Positions 12,270 through 22,957 of a stretch of 64,000 nucleotides of DNA are shown here, piece by piece. The stretch comes from Chenopodium formosanum (Eukaryota > Streptophyta > Magnoliopsida > Caryophyllales > Amaranthaceae). Position numbers and translations under genes: made by a program. The stretch is from NCBI GenBank assembly GCA_024500155.1, contig CM044880.1, forward strand, positions 1,922,001-1,986,000, in the 5' to 3' direction. The notes beneath the pieces were generated by a model. It made no database searches and was not told the origin of the DNA. It saw only the letters and a program-made list of their open reading frames with translations. How positions within the stretch are numbered: position 1 is the stretch's first letter; each line of letters starts with the position of its first letter.

Positions 12270-12533
12270 TACTACATTCGTTTTTATTTAGTTGACACAT
12301 TTTGACTTTAATACTATTCACACACCTCCTTTTGATCGTGTTTTGTGCTTTATACGTGATGAAAGATATAGTCATGTGATATCTTGTTAGTTTCGTCACG
12401 TTATATACTTTTAAAATATCAACTTTTCATAATTTTGTTTTATCGCTAATTTAAGATATTAATGATTAAATAAGTGCATTGACAAACGTGACTAAAGAAA
12501 TGTGTCAACTAAAAAGAAACAAAGGAAGTAGTA
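12270..12533. mobile_element. Stowaway-like MITE
   Basis: The left arm runs TACTACATTCGTTTTTATTT then AGTTGACACATTT. The right arm runs AAATGTGTCAACTAAAAAG then AAACAAAGGAAGTAGTA. The arms are inverted over about 35 bp and end in TA. No coding sequence. Confidence 0.8.
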
Positions 12534-12581
12534 CATTAAAAACAAAACAAAGAACCTACAATCCTAACCTAAATTTTTATT

Positions 12582-12770
12582 TACTTCCTCCGTTAACTAT
12601 TATTTGTAACAAAGGGGGTGTTTGCGGACTCCTAGGCAAAAGTTGTTTGTGAGTGTAAAATGGAGAGAGAGAAAGTTGGGTGCATGTGATGAGGAGAGAG
12701 ATAGAGAGAAATGATAAACTAAAAAAGAAAGAAAACATTTGTTGTACATAATAGTTAGCATCCATTTATA
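12582..12770. mobile_element. Stowaway-like MITE, right end disturbed
   Basis: The left arm is TACTTCCTCCGTTAACTATT then ATTTGTAACAAAGG. An inverted partner, AACATTTGTTGTACATAATA then GTTAGC, lies at about 12735-12760 but loses similarity before the expected terminal GGAGGAAGTA. A better-matching terminus, AATAGTTAACAGAGAAAGTA, occurs at about 13527-13547. The element may therefore extend to 13547 with other DNA nested in it. Confidence 0.55.
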
Positions 12771-12773
12771 CTA

Positions 12774-13500
12774 TACTAGTTTTGTGCCCCGACGATGCTC
12801 GAGTAGTTTATGGACTTTTAAGATAAAATCATACTATTATAATTCAATTTGATTGAAAATAAAATTCTAAATTAACTTTTTTTGCTACAAAGTTAATCTA
12901 TATTTATCCAACGTGGTACGATACTTGGCGAAAAATTAAAACGCTAAATGATGTTGTCTTGTGGCCTAATTATAAATTTATTATTTGGTATTTTATCGAA
13001 GAAATAACTGTAAACTAATAATCTTATTCTAAAATTCTATCCTATATTTTTAATTTATGAAATCTATCCAAGGTGGCGTGACACTTGACGATTTTTTATC
13101 ATATAAAGTTTATTTAAATCTACCAAAGGTGGCGCGACACTTGGCGAAAAGTTGGAATGTCATGTGTCACTATTTCGTGACCTGGCTATAAGTTTAGCTA
13201 TATGTATTAGTTGCTAGTTTTGTGCCCCGTGCGATGCCCGGGTGGTTTATGAAATCTATTTAAATCTATCCAACGTGGCGCGACACTCGAATTTTATTTT
13301 ATCAAAAATAAAACTCTAAACTAACAATTTTATCCTAAAATTCTATCAAAATTTGATTCAAAATAGAATTATAAACTAACTTTTTTATCTTATGAAGTCT
13401 ATTTGAACCTATCCAATGTGACGCGACACTTGGCGAAAAGTTAGAATGCCAAGTGTCGCTGCCTCGTGACCTGGCTAAAAATTTAGCTTTATATATTAGT
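12774..13500. repeat. Diverged repeat block (GTGCCCCG.GCGATGC type)
   Basis: CTAGTTTTGTGCCCCG near 12776 recurs near 13213 (followed there by TGCGATGCCCGGG). A second motif, CCAAcGTGGCGCGACACTTG then GCGAAAAGTT, occurs about five times at roughly 110-170 bp spacing. It is a degenerate repeated block of probable transposon origin. I cannot assign a family. Confidence 0.6.
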
Positions 13501-13805
13501 TATATGATATGATACGATGTCGTAAATAATAGTTAACAGAGAAAGTATATTAATTTTTTTACTAATATATATATTTTATATATATATTTTATAAATATTG
13601 CACTAACAAAATATTTTTTGCACCAAAATTAAAAGATAATAGGTTTATATTGAGTGTAAACTACAAAAATATTTTAATTTATCGTATCTTTTTCTCTGTG
13701 ATAATTTTTATTTTTTTTACTGTGATAAAATTTAAGAAGGTGAATCACAAAAGTATAAGCCAATGAGGTGAAAGTGTACGTCATAAAAATTGGCATTTTT
13801 CACGA

Positions 13806-14469
13806 GTGCTACCAATTCCCAATTTCACATCCGTTGGATCTTTCTACGAAATCTCAAACCGTAGATTAGCTTTGTTTATCCTTGAATTTCAATCTCATCA
13901 ACTGCCCTGCCTTTTCCTTTTTATTTTTCATCTCACTAACAAAGACGCGAGTTTTGCTTCAGCTTATCCCTCTTTCTTGCTCCTTCCTTCCTTCCTATAC
14001 TGGGGTGGTGAGCCACATCCAACTCTTTTTTCCCCCTTTTTCTCTCTCCTCCTCTCTGTAAACCCGTCTCTTTCTTCATCCTACGTTTATTCCCAGGTTA
14101 GCCTTTTATCCTATCTCCTTAATTTCTGTTTTTTTTTTTTTTGTTTATTGTTTCGTTTTTTTGTATTATCCCTGATTATATTCAAAATCATAGCATTATA
14201 ATGTGATTAGTTTGTTTTAAGATCTGTTTTTTATGGTTTGTAATTGAATGATCTGGGTTTTTGTTGAATTCTTGTATGTTTATATGCCCATTCGTTTTTA
14301 AGGGTTTGTTGAATTTCTGGGATTTTCGTTTGGTGGGTGGGTATTAGATATTTTTTATTATTTGAGCAAAAATTGATTGATTTCGTATGATATCCAGCTG
14401 ATTTGATGTCTGGGTTTTTCTGGGTTTTTGTTAAATTTTAGGATTTCGTGCAAAAAGTAATCTTTGGGG
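13806..14469 (+). promoter_or_regulatory. 5' leader of the TOC gene with a UTR intron
   Basis: Pyrimidine-rich leader (CCTTCCTTCC, CTCTCTCCTCCTCTC) upstream of the TOC start. A likely 5' UTR intron runs 14097-14441: exon ends CCCAG, donor GTTAGCC, T-rich interior, acceptor AAATTTTAG. The first ATG after the acceptor is the TOC start at 14470. The transcription start cannot be placed. Confidence 0.6.
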
Positions 14470-17400
14470 ATGGAAAATGGGGTGGGAGCTGTTCATGGGC
14501 CTAACGATTCTGGAGGGTCAGAGATATTTGAGGAGGCAGTTGAGTCGGCTTTAGATAATGAGAATGTTGGATTGACACCGGATTCAGATGATGTTGATGT
14601 TCGTAGTATTGCTATTGGGGAGAGTGATGCAGATTTTGCCGCTGCTGAGGGGAGTCCGAGACCGTTAGATAAAGTGGAGAAGACTGAAATTGCAGTAGAG
14701 GGGTCCAGTGAAGGGAGAGATGACAATGGCGCGGGTGTGGAGAAGACTGAAATTCCAGTAGAGGGGTCTAGTGAAGGTAGAGATGACAATGACGTGAGTA
14801 GTGTGGAGAAGACTGAAATTGCAGTAGAGGGGTCCAGTGAAAAGAGAGATGGCAATGGCGAGAGTAGTGTGGACAAGACTGAAATTGCATTGGAGGGGTC
14901 TAGTGAGGGGAGAGATGACAATGGTGAGAGTGTGGAGACGAGGGATGAATCGTTGGTGGGAAATAGTGGTGAGGGCTCTGTGACTATTGAGAATAACGAT
15001 GATGGTGTAACGAATGAGGAGTTATCAAATGTTGATGAGAGGGTTCTTAGCCAAGATGTCGCTGTAACGAAAGAGTCTCAAAGCGAAGAATCTGAAGCTT
15101 CACCATTGAATGTTAAGGAGATTGAAGCTATAGAAGGTGATGAGGACACTGTTGAGAAATCTGTTGTCTTGGAGATATCAGAGAGCAAAGATGTTGGGAC
15201 AATTGATCAAGATGGTGTTCATGCTAATCTAGCTGAGGATGTGAAAGATGTAATAACCAATGGGGATGTCGAACATGTGAATGAAGAAATGGTGAGGGAA
15301 CTTGAGGATGCTTCGGCTGACAAATCTTCCGAGAGTCAAAAGGAGAAGCCTGAAGAAATCAAAGAAACTTTGAGCGAGAATTTAATACATGAAGACAGCG
15401 AAGCTGTTTTGTCAAGAGATAGCCCTGACATTAAGGAGAGTGTTGAAGTTGTGCCTGAGAAGGTCTTGGGTGAGACCGATTCACAGATTCATGATCGCAA
15501 TAAGGATTCTGAAACTAGGGTTTTGGCCCCTGAACATCATGATGAAGGTCCAAAGGCCGAAGGCAGGTCCTCAGATGATAGTTTGATAGCATCTTCTTTG
15601 CAGGATGCCAAAACTGAGAGTGTTGCTTCTGATTTGGGAGCACCGACTAATGGCACTATTCAGATGCAGTCTCCTGGTACTGTTGGTCGTGATAGCCAGT
15701 CCTTGGCTGCGGGGGCTGATACTGAAAAAACAAAGACTGAGGAGAGACAAAACAGTCAAGCAAAGGAGACAACAGTTAAGCCTGTAGAAACATCTGCTGC
15801 TGCATCCGGAAAGTCAGCAAATTCTGTTCCTCCTGCTCATCCTGCTGGACTTGGACGTGCTGCACCACTATTGGAGCCTGCACCTAGAGCAGTCCATCAA
15901 CCACGGGCCAACGGGCAAGTTTCTCAGGCACAGACCAATATTGTTGATGACACCACAAATGGGGAGGTTGAGGAAGGCGATGAGATCCGGGAGAAACTCC
16001 AGATGATAAGAGTGAAGTTCTTGCGTCTCGCTCATAGGCTTGGGCAAACTCCACATAATGTTGTTGTTGCTCAAGTATTATACAGATTAGGGCTAGCAGA
16101 ACAGCTTAGAGCAAGAACTGGGGGACGTGTTGGTGCCTTCAGCTTTGATCGTGCCAGTGCCATGGCGGAGCAACTGGAGGCTGCTGGGCAAGAGCCCCTT
16201 GATTTTACTTGTACAATTATGGTTCTTGGGAAGGCAGGAGTTGGCAAAAGTGCTACCATCAATTCCATATTTGACGAGGTGAAGTTTGGCACTGATGCTT
16301 TTCAAATGGGTACAACAAAGGTTCAGGACGTTGTGGGTACTGTGCAAGGGATCAAGGTCCGGGTCATTGATACACCTGGACTCCTATCATCCTGTTCTGA
16401 TCAACATAAGAATGAGAAGATCCTTCACTCTGTGAAGCGTTTCATTAAAAAATCTCCTCCTGATATTGTCTTGTACCTTGATAGACTGGATATGCCAAGC
16501 AGGGACTTTGGTGACATGCCACTGTTGAGGACAATTACTGACATATTTGGACCCTCAATCTGGTTTAATGCAATAGTTGTCTTGACTCATGCAGCATCAG
16601 CTCCTCCTGAAGGTCCCAATGGCACTCCAACAACATATGATATGTTTGTCACTCAACGTTCACATGCTGTACAACAAGTTATTCGCCAAGCTGCTGGGGA
16701 TATGCGGCTTATGAACCCTGTTGCATTGGTTGAGAACCATTCTGCTTGTAGAACAAATAGGGCTGGCCAGAGAGTTTTGCCAAATGGACAGGTTTGGAAG
16801 CCTCATTTGTTGTTGCTGTCATTTGCCTCCAAGATATTGGCGGAAGCAAACATCCTTTTGAAGTTGCAAGATACCCCACCAGGGAAACCATTCACTACTC
16901 GTTCACGAGCACCACCTTTGCCTTACCTTCTCTCTACACTTCTGCAATCAAGGCCTCAGTTGAAACTTCCTGAGGAGCAGTTTGGTGATGATGATGCTAT
17001 GGATGATGATTTGTGTGAATCGTCTGAGTCTGATGAAGAGTCAGAATATGATGAGTTGCCTCCATTTAAGCCTTTAACTAAGGCCCAGCTGGATAAGCTG
17101 CCTAAAGCCCAGAAGAAAGCTTACTATGATGAGCTAGAATATAGAGAGAAGCTTTTTATGAAGAAACAGTTGAAGGAAGATAGAAGGCGACGGAAGATGA
17201 TGAAGAAAATGGCAGCCGCAGCCAAGGACATGCCTAGTGATTACAGTGAAAATGTTGAAGAAGAATCTGGTGCTGCTGCATCACTACCTGTACCAATGCC
17301 TGATCTGGCATTACCTGCTTCCTTTGACTCAGATAATCCAACTCATAGATACCGTTATCTGGACACTTCTAATCAATGGCTTGTGAGGCCGGTTCTTGAT

Positions 17401-18102
17401 AATCATGGTTGGGATCACGATGTAGGCTATGAAGGTATAAACCTAGAACGTATGTTTGTAGTCAAAGACAAGGTTCCCTTGTCCTTCTCTGGTCAGGTCT
17501 CAAAAGATAAGAAAGAAGCTAATCTTCAGATGGAAGTAGCCAGCTCCATAAAGCACGGGGAAGGAAAAGCCACAACTTTGGGTTTTGACATGCAGAGTGC
17601 TGGTAAAGACTTGGTCTACACATTACGCAGTGAAACAAGATTCTGCAACTATGTGCGGAATAAGGCAACAGCAGGTCTCTCTGCTACTCTGATGGGTGAT
17701 GTAGTATCAGCTGGAATGAAGCTGGAAGACAAGTTAATCATTAACAAGCAACTGAGGATGGTATTGAGTGGTGGTGCTATGGCAGGTCGTGGAGACGTTG
17801 CTTATGGAGGAAGTTTGGAGGCCACTTTTAGGGACAAAGACTATCCTGTGGGCCGTTTCCTTTCAACTCTTGGGCTGTCGGTGATGGATTGGCATGGGGA
17901 ACTCGCTCTTGGTTGTAACATAAATACTCAGATCCCGCTGGGCCGGTCTACTAATTTAATTGCCCGGGCAAATTTGAACAACCGTGGATCTGGGCAAGTT
18001 AGTCTTCGCTTGAACAGTGCAGAACAGCTGCAGTTGGCTCTTATTGGTTTCCTTCCTCTCCTTAGAAAGCTTATGGGCCAGGGTCAAGACCTTGGATATT
18101 GA
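14470..18102 (+). CDS. TOC132: TOC132/TOC120-type chloroplast preprotein receptor GTPase
   Basis: Outer-envelope receptor of the TOC complex that recognises transit peptides of (mainly housekeeping) precursors with Toc33/34 and hands them to Toc75. It has 1210 residues in a single exon; Arabidopsis TOC132 is about the same length. An acidic A domain (residues 1 to about 480) contains four tandem repeats. The G domain follows: P-loop GKAGVGKS at about 587-594, then GTTKVQ, then DTPG at about 634-637. An acidic linker (DDDAMDDDLCESSESDEESE) is at about 838-858, followed by a lysine-rich stretch and the C-terminal membrane-anchoring M domain with the conserved HRYRYLD and GLSVMDWHGELALG. I chose ATG 14470 over the TTG two codons upstream. 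The shorter acidic domain and G/M sequences favour TOC132/120 over TOC159; separating 132 from 120 needs a phylogeny. Confidence 0.95.
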   Translation: MENGVGAVHGPNDSGGSEIFEEAVESALDNENVGLTPDSDDVDVRSIAIGESDADFAAAEGSPRPLDKVEKTEIAVEGSSEGRDDNGAGVEKTEIPVEGSSEGRDDNDVSSVEKTEIAVEGSSEKRDGNGESSVDKTEIALEGSSEGRDDNGESVETRDESLVGNSGEGSVTIENNDDGVTNEELSNVDERVLSQDVAVTKESQSEESEASPLNVKEIEAIEGDEDTVEKSVVLEISESKDVGTIDQDGVHANLAEDVKDVITNGDVEHVNEEMVRELEDASADKSSESQKEKPEEIKETLSENLIHEDSEAVLSRDSPDIKESVEVVPEKVLGETDSQIHDRNKDSETRVLAPEHHDEGPKAEGRSSDDSLIASSLQDAKTESVASDLGAPTNGTIQMQSPGTVGRDSQSLAAGADTEKTKTEERQNSQAKETTVKPVETSAAASGKSANSVPPAHPAGLGRAAPLLEPAPRAVHQPRANGQVSQAQTNIVDDTTNGEVEEGDEIREKLQMIRVKFLRLAHRLGQTPHNVVVAQVLYRLGLAEQLRARTGGRVGAFSFDRASAMAEQLEAAGQEPLDFTCTIMVLGKAGVGKSATINSIFDEVKFGTDAFQMGTTKVQDVVGTVQGIKVRVIDTPGLLSSCSDQHKNEKILHSVKRFIKKSPPDIVLYLDRLDMPSRDFGDMPLLRTITDIFGPSIWFNAIVVLTHAASAPPEGPNGTPTTYDMFVTQRSHAVQQVIRQAAGDMRLMNPVALVENHSACRTNRAGQRVLPNGQVWKPHLLLLSFASKILAEANILLKLQDTPPGKPFTTRSRAPPLPYLLSTLLQSRPQLKLPEEQFGDDDAMDDDLCESSESDEESEYDELPPFKPLTKAQLDKLPKAQKKAYYDELEYREKLFMKKQLKEDRRRRKMMKKMAAAAKDMPSDYSENVEEESGAAASLPVPMPDLALPASFDSDNPTHRYRYLDTSNQWLVRPVLDNHGWDHDVGYEGINLERMFVVKDKVPLSFSGQVSKDKKEANLQMEVASSIKHGEGKATTLGFDMQSAGKDLVYTLRSETRFCNYVRNKATAGLSATLMGDVVSAGMKLEDKLIINKQLRMVLSGGAMAGRGDVAYGGSLEATFRDKDYPVGRFLSTLGLSVMDWHGELALGCNINTQIPLGRSTNLIARANLNNRGSGQVSLRLNSAEQLQLALIGFLPLLRKLMGQGQDLGY
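14674..14931 (+). repeat. Coding minisatellite in the TOC A domain
   Basis: Four in-frame units of 63, 66, 66 and 63 bp starting at 14674, 14737, 14803 and 14869. Each encodes a variant of VEKTEIAVEGSSEGRDDNG (residues about 69-154). All are multiples of three, so the copy number can change without a frameshift. Confidence 0.95.
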
Positions 18103-18720
18103 TGAAAAAGTACATGATACATTCAGCAGGATATTTATTAGGAAGTTCGTTCTATATAGTCTTGTCAGCAGAATTTAGCAGAGTGAGTAACCTTTCCCGA
18201 TCTTTTTCTTTTTGCTTTTCATAGCCTTTGTAATTTTCTTGTTAGATATTTGCATCTCCTTTTGGCGTACCACATTAAAAACTCAAGTTCTTGATCCAAG
18301 AATTGCTTGTTAAATTTTGGTTCAGTTTGAAAATACGAGTAGTACTTACTTTTCTCAAGCATGAAATATATGTGCATTGGGCAGTTTGCTTGCGCGTGAA
18401 ATACGAGGTCTTTTCCTCTTCCCTTGACCTGTGATTTGCTTCTGTTTTTTATTCTGGTTTATTTCAAATTTAGGGCATGAGCATAACCTTCTAGCTGTTT
18501 CAGACGATGCTTTAGATGCTTGTCAGCAGATCATCGTATGTTAGTTTAAAGTCTGTGGAAACATTAGCCCTGAAAAGTGAAAACATAAGGCAGACAAATT
18601 TGCTCAAACTTATCAAACTGAGAAGGTGGTTGAAACCCATCAATTACAATGCATGTGGTTTTTGGTGTATATATACTGTAATTAGTTTTGGATATGTAAG
18701 TGGCATGTGATTTTGGGTAT
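18103..18720 (+). other. TOC 3' UTR, with a candidate intron
   Basis: A strong donor, A|GTGAGTAACC, begins at 18183, and a good acceptor, CAAATTTAG, ends at 18473, with T-rich sequence between. This suggests a 3' UTR intron of 291 bp. The end of the transcript cannot be placed. Confidence 0.4.
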
Positions 18721-19686
18721 AGGCGTGTATTTCAGTGTTCTCTGTTTTACTCAAGACTCGTGTATAGGTGTTCTATTTTTATAAAAATTTCCCTTATTTG
18801 GTCTAAATTGAAGTGCCGAGTATCCATACCCATCCAGTAAAAAAAACATTGTAAAAATCACTGATATATACTTGATTTGAAGTGGAATGTCTGAGTGACG
18901 CATGTATTTCAATCTGTTGAAGTGGTGAACTGGTTATATAATCTCTTTTTCGTCCAATCAAATTTGATGTACATACAGTAGGGTGATTTGTGCTGATGCG
19001 GTAGCATGCTACTGTGCCAGTGCGTCTGGTCCTTTAGTCGTCAAACAACAATGTCCTAAGAACCTATTACCTGTATAGCTGTATGTGATTTGGCAAAACA
19101 GCGTAGCCTTTAGTCATATTTGACAGTGTGTAGATACACTACAAACATATGTGCATTGTTGACCTGCACTGAAGCTTTGGAGTCGTAGTTATTTAACAGT
19201 CATTTCTCTACTAAATGTATCCCGTTTGATTTCATGCAAAATTCATTGGCTGCATTTTTAGATTATTTTTAGCTGTTAGTATTCTATGTTTCGTGTTCCT
19301 TTCCAATGGTTCCCTTTCTTGAGGAGATTTGATCTTTGGGACTCGACTGTATGATGAGACAATGGAGGCACAAGTAAAAGAAAGTGTTTTTATTATTTTT
19401 ATTATTGAGGTTGGCCTCTGACCAATAAAAGTTCAGTACAAAGAGAGCTATGAAAGTATGAATAAGGGAAATAAGAGCAGACACACACACAGCAAAAGGA
19501 AACAAACTAATCCTCACCCTTTAGAGCATTTTCTTGATTAGTTTCTGATGTTGAGTCCATTTCATAAACATCACACCATCGCAGGCCGCCGGAGGTGCTT
19601 AGAACATTAGTTCAGCTAGTACTGTACCATAGTATTGTTTTGGTACAAAGCAAAACCGACAGTAACTAATACAATTAGTTAGTAAT
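18721..19686. other. Intergenic between convergent TOC and dirigent loci
   Basis: No gene recognised. The last about 150 bp should contain the 3' UTR of the minus-strand dirigent locus. Confidence 0.5.
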
Positions 19687-20288
19687 TTAGTGAAAAACTG
19701 TAACATTATACCCAACAATGGCATTCCCAGATTTGCTATCATACCAGTATAAATGAGCCTGGACGTACCCACGAGCCATCCGAAAAAACCCGGTTCCTCC
19801 CACAACTGGCATCTCTCTCACTGGACTCTTAGCCGAGTTCCGGCCCAATATACTTAAGGTACTCCCATTGTACTTTCCATCATTGAAGCTGTAGCTCAGG
19901 GCCATAAGTAGGTTCAATTCATCCCGGCCAGCTGATCCATAAAGACCTTGGGCCCTGCCAACAAGCTTTGACTTTGGGCCAGGCCCTGCCGTTAGTGGGT
20001 CGTCGATCATTGTGAGTTTGTGACGACCCCAAAGCCTGTGGTTGTCTTATATTTGGGCTTTAGGGGTTGAGCAACCAGGATGGCACTTGGATTCCTCCCA
20101 CTAACGGTGTCATGGAAGTAAAATTGAAGAGTGGTTGTGCGCTCTTTGCCTAATACAACCGTCTTTGCCCATTCTTGGGCACGGGTATGGGACGTCCTAT
20201 GAGCCCAGACCATACTTTGGTCAGCCATGAAGGCTGCGAAAATTACAAACTTCACCACCTGATGAATTGAGAGAACAAAAATTGTCAT
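19687..20288 (-). pseudogene. Dirigent gene, frameshifted (DIR copy 1)
   Basis: A single-exon dirigent locus in two frames. 20288-20007 encodes the N-terminus, with RTTTLQFYFHDTVSGRNPSA and GFGVVT. The frame then reads three alien residues and stops. 20010-19687 continues in another frame with DDPLT, SKLVGRAQGLYGSA, PVVGGTGFFRMARGY and the terminal NAIVGYNVTVFH. The break is an 8-bp imperfect tandem duplication (minus strand TCACAAAC followed by TCACAATG); without it the frame would run VVT-MIDDPLT, as in copy 2. The hydrophobic start (FVLSIHQVVKFVIFAAFM) still resembles a signal peptide. It is closest to copy 2. A sequencing error is possible, but the duplication is too clean to be a homopolymer slip. 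Confidence 0.88.
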
Positions 20289-22054
20289 TTTTAAGAGGTA
20301 GACACAACAAAAATTGTGTAATTTTGTTGTGAATTGAGAGAAAATAGAAGGAAGATGTACGTATAAGAAGAGATTGTAAAGTTAATAGAAACTATGTGGG
20401 GGCTAATGTAATTATCAGGTCAATTTGCTATTTTAATTGGTTGCTTTATTAGGTGAGGTTGTCAAATATCAGAGATTTTGTTATTAGCCATTGGCCATTG
20501 CAACTAGTACCTTTCTTGTTTCCTTTTATATATAGAATAGCTTAAATAATTTCTCATTTGCAAGTTAACCAAACAAATATTAATATGGTCCTATGCCTTG
20601 TATAAAAAATGGTTAAAGTAGTCAAGTTATCATACCTTGTTCTGGGGATCAAACTTAGCACATTATGTCATGATATTTCCTTTTTATTTTTTTATGTATC
20701 ATAAAGAATGTGGAGTATGAATTCATAATTTTTTATGCTGATATAAGTTATGATTGTTGTTGTAAATTTTAATTATCAACTAAAATTGTATATTACTCCC
20801 TATTTATAATAAAATAATGACGTTTAACATGATTAAAAGATATAATAATATTTATATTAATAGAAGACTTGAAGTAAAGGTCAAGTGATCAACCCTACAA
20901 TGTCCCTACTGGCTCACCGCCCATAAGGTAGCTTATACGGTTTTCCGGGATTCATAATCCATCAAAGCTGTGCCCAAGCTTATGGAGATTTAATACTACT
21001 CCGTACTATGGCAAGATGGGCCCTTTTGGCTTTTGCGTAGTACATTACTACTAATCCTTTGAACAATGGTCTAAATTTTTAGTCAGATGACCTTGTACAT
21101 ACGTAGCAGTTACGTAACGACGTTTGATGTATTCCTTAGTCATTGCAATGTACTATCTCCGTGCATAAATAATTTTAAGACACGATAATGAAGGGGGTCG
21201 TGTATGCGACCGTCCTAACCGAGTAGATTGATTGACTGCTTAAAGTAAAATGGACGATACAGGCACCCAAATGGCCTCCAAGGGTCTGAAGTATGTGTGT
21301 AGAATTGTAGAAAGTGCCATGACCTCTTTTCTTTTCTTTTTTTTTTTTTTTTTTTTTTTTTTATCCCGAAAAAGTTGAAGATTGTCTAAAACTGAAAGCT
21401 ATATCCATGCTTTTGGGTCAACTATGAGAATTTTTTGAAAATTTTCTTGAAATTGAAGTGGATTCTTGGGGTGTCCTTCAGGGTCACAAGTGTCGATTGG
21501 ATCAATAACAATGAACAATCCCACCAATATGTTTTTCAAGTTCCAAAAATGAATTTGGTTTGATATTGTGGCTATTTCGAAATTGTTGCAATGATAATCA
21601 AGTTGCAAGAGATAGTTCCAATCACAACCTTATTGGTATCCTGAGATCCAATTTAGATGTCAAGAATCTCATTAATTGGGTTATCAAACTCAAACTCAAA
21701 CTCATTCATTCATTACTTACCAAGTTACCATATCGTTGTGGTGTTGATGCACGCATTACATGCATGCACAACAATGCATCACGGATTTGTTTATATTACA
21801 CCATATTGGTGTGAATGGTGTCTGATACTCAACACCAATTCCTAATTTCCTATTGATGATTTTGACGAGCCTAACACTTGTTAATTTTGTTTGGGCAACG
21901 AGATTCCATGATTGTGCCCATCTTATACTATAACTTAATAAAGTAATTCATGTTCTGCAAGAAACTAACAACTAAGGTACATATTTTTTGATTAAATGGG
22001 TTACAAAACTTATGGAATACTACTTCTATGCTCAAAAGTATTACGAGTTGAAGT
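20289..22054. other. Spacer between dirigent copies 1 and 2 (left part)
   Basis: AT-rich, no gene recognised. It includes a T homopolymer at about 21339-21361 and, just after it, a stretch (AACTGAAAGCTATATCCATG then CTTTTGGG) weakly resembling the 322-bp repeat unit at 27.7-33.1 kb. Confidence 0.45.
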
Positions 22055-22240
22055 CAGGGGTGGTTCTGAGCATGTGCAGGGTGGTCAATCGCACAAGACC
22101 CCTAAGTGAAACTACTATAAAAGGGCCCCGACTTTTTAATTTCGTAACGTACTTTTCCTTAAAAAAATTGATTTTAGATCCCAATTCAATAAAATTGCAC
22201 CAGACCACTATAAGTGTTAGTATTTGTAGTCCCGCCTCTG
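22055..22240. mobile_element. hAT-like non-autonomous element
   Basis: Starts CAGGGGTGGTTCTGAGCATG and ends GTCCCGCCTCTG, whose reverse complement CAGAGGCGGGAC resembles the start. Such CAGGGGCGG termini are common in plant hAT miniature elements. No clear 8-bp target duplication was found, so it may be old or truncated. Confidence 0.45.
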
Positions 22241-22701
22241 AATATTACTTTCAAGAAGAATATTTGTATGACAGAATAGTTTACTCGAACATGAATCACT
22301 CAATTTTTTCAAATGGAATAGTGGTCATTGAATTACATTCGTTTTCTTGTCAAATGTCGTGCTAATTTGTTTTTGTGGCCAAAAAATGAAGTTATTGTAG
22401 CCGTCCTTTTACCTAAAAGATCCGATGCGATAACCAAAGAAATTTATTTGCATGCTTACGCGCGGATCTCTCTTTCTATATACTTGTATTAAAAGTATCC
22501 TCAGCTTTATTTGATCACGAGAATCACAACTTTAACTCTCATTTGTTAAATTGGAAAGCCGAAGAGAATAGTAATATGATTAATGATTGACGTATGGTAT
22601 ACAAATAGTTTACAAAGGTGTTACTTACGTCATACGGAGTAAAATAAAATGTTCTTGCCTAAATTTTTACTCGGTATTTTATCTTTTTCAAAAATCAAAT
22701 A
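22241..22701. other. Spacer, nothing recognised
   Basis: AT-rich DNA between a hAT-like and a Stowaway-like element, with no supported gene. Confidence 0.45.
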
Positions 22702-22957
22702 TACTTCCTCTTTTTTTCTTTTATTACACCATAAACGCTCTTATATTAAACATATAATATTCTTTGACCATCATTTGTGATTTATCCATAAGGAAAAACA
22801 TAGTCACGTGGAATCTTGTTAGATTCGTTTTAAATCTACATACATTTCAAATATCAAATTTTTATAAAAGAGTAAATAAAGATATTAATAGGCGAAATAA
22901 TACATTGACAAGAGTGAATTACTGGTGGTGCAATAAAAAAAAATGACGGAGGAAATA
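22702..22957. mobile_element. Stowaway-like MITE
   Basis: Left end TACTTCCTC then TTTTATTACACCA; right end TGGTGCAATAAAAA then TGACGGAGGAAATA. The arms are inverted, bounded by TA, and the element is 256 bp without coding sequence. Confidence 0.75.

Noticed and set aside
14493..14921. 142-codon minus-strand frame of Ser/Leu/Pro repeats
   Set aside because: It is the mirror of the A-domain minisatellite in the TOC gene; the repeat keeps both strands open. No independent support.
21988..22365. 125-codon plus-strand gene
   Set aside because: Overlaps the hAT-like miniature element and has no recognisable domain or codon regularity.
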